Source: Candidatus Pyrohabitans sp. JdFR-17 (lineage in GTDB: Archaea > Hydrothermarchaeota > Hydrothermarchaeia > Hydrothermarchaeales > BMS3B). Taken from it: a DNA stretch of 51,238 nucleotides. How positions within the stretch are numbered: position 1 is the stretch's first letter; each line of letters starts with the position of its first letter. The stretch spans positions 1 through 51,238 of the forward strand of contig MTME02000090.1 of the NCBI GenBank assembly GCA_002011115.2, read 5' to 3'. Position numbers and translations under genes: made by a program. The notes beneath the pieces are model-generated. The model was not told the origin of the DNA and did no database searches. It saw nothing but the letters and a program-made list of their open reading frames with translations. This document shows, in pieces, positions 45,756 through 51,238 of the stretch.

Positions 45756-47669
45756 ATGGGAGTCAGAGACACGCTAGAGGAGATTAAGAGCATAGTAAAG
45801 GAGAATGTTCCAGCTTCTGCATTAATAACCAAGGTGGATTTTGAGGGCAGCGAACTTGTGCTGTACTCCAAAAATCCTGCGGTGCTTGCAGCAGACCCCA
45901 ACATCATCAAAGAGCTTGCGAAGATAATACGCAAGCGTATAGTCATACGCCCCGACTCAAGTGTGCTCACCGATGAGGAGACCGCAATAAGTAAGATAAA
46001 GGAGATTGTGCCTGAGGAGGCTGGAATAACAGACATAAAGTTTGATCCTGTTTTCGGTGAGGTTATAATAGAAGCTATAAAGCCAGGATTAGTTATAGGC
46101 AAAGCTGGTAAAACACTGAATGAAATTCGCTCTGCAATAGGCTGGCTCCCTCGGGTGAGGCGGGCTCCGCCTATTGAGTCGAAGATTGTTAAGAGCATCC
46201 GGCATCAATTGCTGGCGAGCAGCGATAAGCGCAAGGATATACTTATCAAGATAGGGCGAAGGATACACCGCTCTACCCGCGCGAGGGAGACGTACTGGAT
46301 ACGCATCTCCGCTCTCGGAGGCTTTCGCGAGGTAGGGCGAACCTGCATGTACCTCCACACACCTGAGAGCAAGATTCTGATAGACTGCGGTGTAAACGTC
46401 GCCGCCGGAGACTCTGAAAAGGCATATCCCTACCTGAACATACCAGAGTTTGACCTCCAGCAGCTCGACGCTGTGGTGATTACTCACGCCCACCTGGACC
46501 ACTGCGGCTTTGTACCTTTCCTGTACTACATGGGCTACGAAGGCCCAGTCTACTGCACCCCACCCACACGGGATTTGATGTTCCTGCTCCAGTGGGATTA
46601 CCTCGATGTGGTAGAGCGCGAGGGCAGACAGCCGCCATACCCACGGAAGTTCATAAAGGAAATGCTCAAGTACGTCATCCCCCTGGAGTATGGGGATGTC
46701 ACCGACATAGCACCAGACGTTCGCTTAACACTGCACAACGCTGGACACATCCTTGGATCGTCGATAGCTCACTTCCATATAGGCGATGGGCTCTACAACC
46801 TAGCATACACAGGAGACATAAAGTTTGAGCGCTCCCGCTTGCTGGAGCCTGCGAACTTCCGTTTCCCCCGCTTGGAGACGCTGATTATCGAGAGCACCTA
46901 CGGCGGTAAGCGAGACATTTTGCCAAGCAGGCGCAAGGCGGAGGAGGAGCTTATAAAGATAATAAGGCGCACAATAGAGCGCAAGGGCAAGGTTCTCGTA
47001 CCAGTGTTCAGCGTGGGCAGGGCGCAGGAGCTCATGCTCACCCTTGAAGACTACGTCAACAGCGGTGCTCTGGAGGAGATTCCCGTTTACCTCGATGGCA
47101 TGATCTGGGAAGCTACGGCAATACATACAACCTACCCAGAGTACCTCAACCGCATGCTTCGCACAGAGATTTTCCACCGCGGGCACAACCCCTTCCTCAG
47201 CGATATATTCAAGCGCGTCACAGGCACTGCGAAGCGGAAGGAGGTCATCGACGGCGAGCCCAGTGTTATTCTGGCAACCTCCGGTATGCTTACAGGTGGA
47301 CCAAGCATTGAGTACCTGCGCCATCTCGCTGACGACGAAAAGAATTCGCTGATATTCGTGGGCTACCAGGCAGAGGGCAGCCTTGGCAGGCGCATCCAGA
47401 AGGGGTGGAAGGAGATCCCGATGAAGGAGAACGGCAAGACTAAGGTTGTGACGATAAACATGGAGGTTCACACCATAGAAGGCTTCTCAGGCCACAGCGA
47501 CAGAAATCAGCTCATCAACTATGTGCGCAGGCTTAACCCCAAGCCTGAGCGCATCATCACGTGCCACGGTGAGGAGAGCAAGTGTATAGAGCTTGCATCC
47601 TCGCTGTACAAGCGCACCCATAGCGAAACTAGGGCGGTGCAGAACCTGGAGGTGTTCAGGGTAAAGTAA
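45756..47669 (+). CDS. KH-domain beta-CASP ribonuclease aCPSF1 (FttA)
   Basis: KH domain (VIGKAGKTLNEIRSAIGW), VVITHAHLDHCGF, beta-CASP motifs TYGGKRDILPSRRKAEEEL, FSGHSDRNQLINYV. Confidence 0.96.
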   Translation: MGVRDTLEEIKSIVKENVPASALITKVDFEGSELVLYSKNPAVLAADPNIIKELAKIIRKRIVIRPDSSVLTDEETAISKIKEIVPEEAGITDIKFDPVFGEVIIEAIKPGLVIGKAGKTLNEIRSAIGWLPRVRRAPPIESKIVKSIRHQLLASSDKRKDILIKIGRRIHRSTRARETYWIRISALGGFREVGRTCMYLHTPESKILIDCGVNVAAGDSEKAYPYLNIPEFDLQQLDAVVITHAHLDHCGFVPFLYYMGYEGPVYCTPPTRDLMFLLQWDYLDVVEREGRQPPYPRKFIKEMLKYVIPLEYGDVTDIAPDVRLTLHNAGHILGSSIAHFHIGDGLYNLAYTGDIKFERSRLLEPANFRFPRLETLIIESTYGGKRDILPSRRKAEEELIKIIRRTIERKGKVLVPVFSVGRAQELMLTLEDYVNSGALEEIPVYLDGMIWEATAIHTTYPEYLNRMLRTEIFHRGHNPFLSDIFKRVTGTAKRKEVIDGEPSVILATSGMLTGGPSIEYLRHLADDEKNSLIFVGYQAEGSLGRRIQKGWKEIPMKENGKTKVVTINMEVHTIEGFSGHSDRNQLINYVRRLNPKPERIITCHGEESKCIELASSLYKRTHSETRAVQNLEVFRVK

Positions 47670-47704
47670 AGTATTTATCTCTGGTGGCGCCGCTTTTTTG
47701 AATA

Positions 47705-50700
47705 ATGCTTAAAGCTGTTTACGAGGGGCTCTGTAGCGGGTGTGGCGGAGATTTAAGCGTCGCCGAAGCTGAGAAGGGTATTTGCAGCCTCAAAGAGAGG
47801 CCACTATGCTTGGCCAGAGAAGAAGCGCTGGTTGAAGAGTTTCTTCGCTTTTTTGAGGAAATTATAGGCAAGCCTCGAGCCCTGCAGCGCCTGTGGGCGA
47901 GGCGGGTGCTCCGGGGCGAGAGCTTTGCGGCGGTCGCCCCGACTGGCGTGGGGAAGACTTCCTTCGGCGCTGCCATAGCTCTATTCCTTGCGTCATACGA
48001 CAAAAAAAGCTACATACTGCTTCCCACGACGCTGCTGGTGAATCAGGTAGTTGACAGCTTAAAAAACTACACCGATAAAGCAGGGTTTAGCGCATACTTC
48101 AACAGCAAAGGAGAAGGCATTGGGGTGCTCTACTACCACTCTGCGCTGAAAAAGGATGAGAGGGAAAGGTTTTTTGAGCTTCTCTCTCAGGAAAGGTACA
48201 GTATTCTTGTTACCACAACAAGCTTCCTCGCCAGGAGATTTGATCTGCTCAAAGGCAGGAGTTTCAACTTCATCTTTGTGGACGACGTGGATGCTGTGCT
48301 TAAAGGCTCGAGAAATGTGGAGAGGCTTCTGCTTCTCCTTGGTTTCTACCGTGAGGGTAAGCGGTGGAAGGGCAAAGCAAAAGGCGCCCTTATGGTTTCT
48401 ACAGCCACCGCCAAGCCCGGGGCAAAAACTAGGCTCTTCAGGGAGCTTCTGGGCTTTGACGTCGGCGCCACAAGCTATGCGCTGCGCAACGTCGAGGACT
48501 TCGCGACAAGCGACGAGAGCATTGAGGTGATTAAAGGAATCCTCACCCGCCTCGGTGCAGGAGGACTGATTTTTGCCAGGAATGCGAGTGAGGCGGAGAG
48601 GCTTTATGAGGCTCTCAGGGAAAGCTTCAAAGTTGGGATAGTGGCAGCAGGTGATAAGAAGGACTTCGAAGCCTTCGAGCGCGGCGAGTTGGAACACCTG
48701 ATAGGCACCTCTTATTATTACGGCACCCTTGTTCGCGGTCTCGACCTACCGGAGCAGATACGCTATGCGATATTCGTGGGCGCCCCAGCGTTGAGGCTGC
48801 GAATTTCTGAAATGGCTGAGGCTAGCCCTGGAATGCTTAGAGCCCTAGCCTTGATTTTCAGAAACCACGAGGAGATCAGGGAGCTTCTGCCAAAGCTTTC
48901 CACACTGGAGAGGGATGTAGAGCTTCAGAAGAGGCTTCGTGAGGTGCTTGGCAGGCTTGTAAAGGAGGGAAAAACGGAAGAGAAGGATGTGGTTGTTCGC
49001 GAGGGCGAGGTGATACTCCCTGACGTCAGGACCTACATCCAGGGCTCTGGGAGAACCTCACGGTTATTCGCAGGAGGGCTTACCAAGGGTGCTTCATTCC
49101 TCCTTGAAAACGATAAGGCACTTCTCAACGCCTTTATCCAACGAGCGAGCTACTATGATATAGAGTTCAAAAGCCTCGAGGAGGTGGACTTCGACAGGCT
49201 TGCAAGGGAGATAGATGAGAGCAGAGCGCAGTATAAACGCAGAGCTAAGCTCAGTGAAATGATAACTCCTGCGCTTTTTATCGTAGAAAGCCCAACAAAG
49301 GCAAGGCAGATCTCGCGATTCTTCGGCAAACCCAGCGTTCGCGTGCTCCGAAGGGGCGAGGAAGCTGAGCTTATTGCGTACGAGGTGCCCACCTCCACAC
49401 GGGTGCTTCTGATCACCGCATGCCTGGGTCATGTGGTGGACCTGGTAACCGATCGAGGCTTTCATGGAGTAGAGCTCAACTCCAGTTTTGTGCCGGTCTA
49501 TGCCAGCATAAAGCGCTGCCGAAACTGTGGCTACCAGTTCACCTTCCCTGTGGAGGCTTGCCCCAAGTGCGGAAGCGTTGCAATAGACGACGCTTCTCGC
49601 AGAGTGGAGGCGCTTCGCAAGCTTGCAAAAGACGCAGGCGAGGTGATAATCGGCACAGACCCAGATGCAGAAGGGGAGAAGATAGCATGGGACCTGGCTA
49701 ATCTTCTCGCGGGCTGCGGTCGTGTTAAGCGCGCTGAGTTCCACGAGGTTACCAGGCGAGCAGTAAGCGAGGCGTTAAGCAACCTCCGCGACATAGACGA
49801 GAGGCTTGTGAAGGCGCAGATTGTGCGAAGGATAGAGGACCGCTGGATAGGCTTCACCCTGAGTCAGAAGCTGTGGCAGGTTTTCTCAAGAACCAACCTC
49901 TCTGCAGGCAGAGCTCAGACACCTGTGCTGGGCTGGGTTATCAGGCGCGCGGAAGAGCACAAGCAGAAGAGGTGCGTCGCCGTGATCAAGGAGCTGGGGC
50001 TGAGCCTGGAGGGCGTCGCGAGGGAAGAGCTGGAGCTGGAAATCTCTCTGATTGAGGAGAAGGAGGAGGAACGCACCCCTCTGCCACCCTACACGACAGA
50101 CACCCTTCTCAGGGACGCCCACGCTATTCTCAAGATACCTGCAAAGGATGCCATGAAGCTGGCGCAGGAACTCTTCGAGAGCGGACTTATAACCTACCAC
50201 CGCACAGACTCAACCAGGGTTAGCGACGTTGGACTGAGGCTGGCGAGGGAATTCTTAGGCGAGGATTTCGCCGGCAGAGAGTGGCACGCCGAGGGTGCGC
50301 ACGAGTGTATTCGCCCGACGAGGGCAGTGCCCAAGGAGACGCTGCAGCGATTGATAAGCGAGGGCGTGGTTTACGCAGAAGCATTAACCTGGCGCCACCT
50401 GGCGCTTTACGACTTAATATTCAGGCGCTTCATGGCAAGCCAGGCGAAGCCATTCGTAGCTAAGGTGGCGCGCTATCGTGTCGCCTGGAATGAGGGAAGC
50501 ATTGAGGAGGAGCGCATTTTGGAGGCGATGGGCAGAGCAGCTGAGCTCTACCGATGGGCAGCACCTGTGAGAAAGGCATTGCCTCTTGGCAGAATAAGAG
50601 CTAGGGCAAAGGTGCTCCTCCTGCCAAAAGCGAAGCTTCTCACCCAGGCTGAGATTATTCAGCTTATGAAGGCTCGCGGCATAGGCAGACCTTCCACCTA

Positions 50701-50941
50701 CGCCGCAATACTCGACCGCCTTTTCCTGCGCAGGTATGTGGTTGAGCGCAACGGCAGAGTCCTGCCCACAAGGCTCGGGAAGGAGGTCTTCACCTACCTT
50801 TCTCGCAGGTATGGAAACTTCGTATCAGAGGAGAGGACAAAGCTGCTCGAAGAAAAGATGGACGCCATTGAGAGGGGAGAGATGGATTATGAAGAGGCGT
50901 TGCGGGAGCTTTATGAAGAGATTAGGGGGATTGGTGGGTAG
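47705..50941 (+). CDS. rgy: Reverse gyrase
   Basis: N-terminal Zn-finger and helicase module (APTGVGKTSFG, FVDDVDA) fused to topoisomerase IA (FIVESPTKARQISRFFG; catalytic Tyr SGLITYHRTDSTRVS). Confidence 0.97.
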   Translation: MLKAVYEGLCSGCGGDLSVAEAEKGICSLKERPLCLAREEALVEEFLRFFEEIIGKPRALQRLWARRVLRGESFAAVAPTGVGKTSFGAAIALFLASYDKKSYILLPTTLLVNQVVDSLKNYTDKAGFSAYFNSKGEGIGVLYYHSALKKDERERFFELLSQERYSILVTTTSFLARRFDLLKGRSFNFIFVDDVDAVLKGSRNVERLLLLLGFYREGKRWKGKAKGALMVSTATAKPGAKTRLFRELLGFDVGATSYALRNVEDFATSDESIEVIKGILTRLGAGGLIFARNASEAERLYEALRESFKVGIVAAGDKKDFEAFERGELEHLIGTSYYYGTLVRGLDLPEQIRYAIFVGAPALRLRISEMAEASPGMLRALALIFRNHEEIRELLPKLSTLERDVELQKRLREVLGRLVKEGKTEEKDVVVREGEVILPDVRTYIQGSGRTSRLFAGGLTKGASFLLENDKALLNAFIQRASYYDIEFKSLEEVDFDRLAREIDESRAQYKRRAKLSEMITPALFIVESPTKARQISRFFGKPSVRVLRRGEEAELIAYEVPTSTRVLLITACLGHVVDLVTDRGFHGVELNSSFVPVYASIKRCRNCGYQFTFPVEACPKCGSVAIDDASRRVEALRKLAKDAGEVIIGTDPDAEGEKIAWDLANLLAGCGRVKRAEFHEVTRRAVSEALSNLRDIDERLVKAQIVRRIEDRWIGFTLSQKLWQVFSRTNLSAGRAQTPVLGWVIRRAEEHKQKRCVAVIKELGLSLEGVAREELELEISLIEEKEEERTPLPPYTTDTLLRDAHAILKIPAKDAMKLAQELFESGLITYHRTDSTRVSDVGLRLAREFLGEDFAGREWHAEGAHECIRPTRAVPKETLQRLISEGVVYAEALTWRHLALYDLIFRRFMASQAKPFVAKVARYRVAWNEGSIEEERILEAMGRAAELYRWAAPVRKALPLGRIRARAKVLLLPKAKLLTQAEIIQLMKARGIGRPSTYAAILDRLFLRRYVVERNGRVLPTRLGKEVFTYLSRRYGNFVSEERTKLLEEKMDAIERGEMDYEEALRELYEEIRGIGG

Positions 50942-51031
50942 AATTTGTATATAATGTCAAAAAGGAAATAAATAAAAAAGCGGGCAAAAAGATAACCAGA
51001 CCTTTATGATACAGCTTCGCCTGATTCTCAG

Positions 51032-51238
51032 CTACTCCTTCCTCACGTAAAGCACGCCCTTCGCGTGCCTCTCAGCGTGGTCACCGGTGTACTTGTTAAA
51101 CACACCTTCAAAGCTCTCGTCACCGACGGTTGGATTATCCACCTCGCCAGCGGGGTCAAAGCTCGGGAGCAGTCTTAGAACGCTTCCCAGTACCACTATG
51201 GTGCCTCCCACCATTTGCGCTCCCACGCGATCAGTAGC
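51032..51238 (-). CDS. fwdC: C-terminal part of formylmethanofuran dehydrogenase subunit C-like protein (continues past the window)
   Basis: ATDRVGAQMVGGTIVVLGSVLRLLPSFDPAGEV...GDHAERHAKGVLYVRKE, open at the window edge. Confidence 0.75.
   Translation of the reverse strand, partial: ATDRVGAQMVGGTIVVLGSVLRLLPSFDPAGEVDNPTVGDESFEGVFNKYTGDHAERHAKGVLYVRKE

Noticed and set aside
46800-47471. Minus-strand ORF of 223 aa
   Set aside because: Antisense to the well-supported aCPSF1 gene; no recognisable motif.
49094-49744. Minus-strand ORF of 216 aa
   Set aside because: Antisense within reverse gyrase.

Overview
The window is a gene-dense segment of a thermophilic, F420- and methanofuran-using euryarchaeal genome. 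This is inferred from reverse gyrase, CofD, a partial FwdC-like protein, FEN-1, FtsZ, a proteasome beta subunit and an aCPSF1-type beta-CASP RNase. Housekeeping genes occupy most of ~1.5-25 kb and 43-51 kb. Between ~25.9 and 43.0 kb lies an accessory redox, sulfur and copper region. It contains a CGP-CTERM rhodanese, a thioredoxin lipoprotein, a LysR-V4R-TusA-YeeE-YeeE operon, and two divergent FtsX/MacB-type ABC modules. One ABC module is embedded in a tightly overlapping five-gene NosL operon. The region also has a PQQ-type beta-propeller lipoprotein, two paralogous membrane-anchored winged-HTH regulators, a multiheme cytochrome lipoprotein with four CXXCH and one CX3CH motif, an unlisted 52-aa membrane mini-protein, and a second NosL with a Met-rich tail. 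Two tRNA genes are visible: Trp(CCA) with a 21-nt bulge-helix-bulge intron, and Gln(CTG) with a degenerate copy of its 3' end nearby. The most unusual signal is a pair of covarying 11-bp stem-loops, each followed by ACCTCCTT so as to give an anti-Shine-Dalgarno TCACCTCCTT. One lies in the cytochrome 5' UTR and the other just after the second nosL. The first can form mutually exclusive pairings with the cytochrome ribosome-binding site. The first ~1.5 kb is mostly non-coding and holds a decayed TnpB-like transposase remnant. All calls are from reading the sequence; no database search was run.
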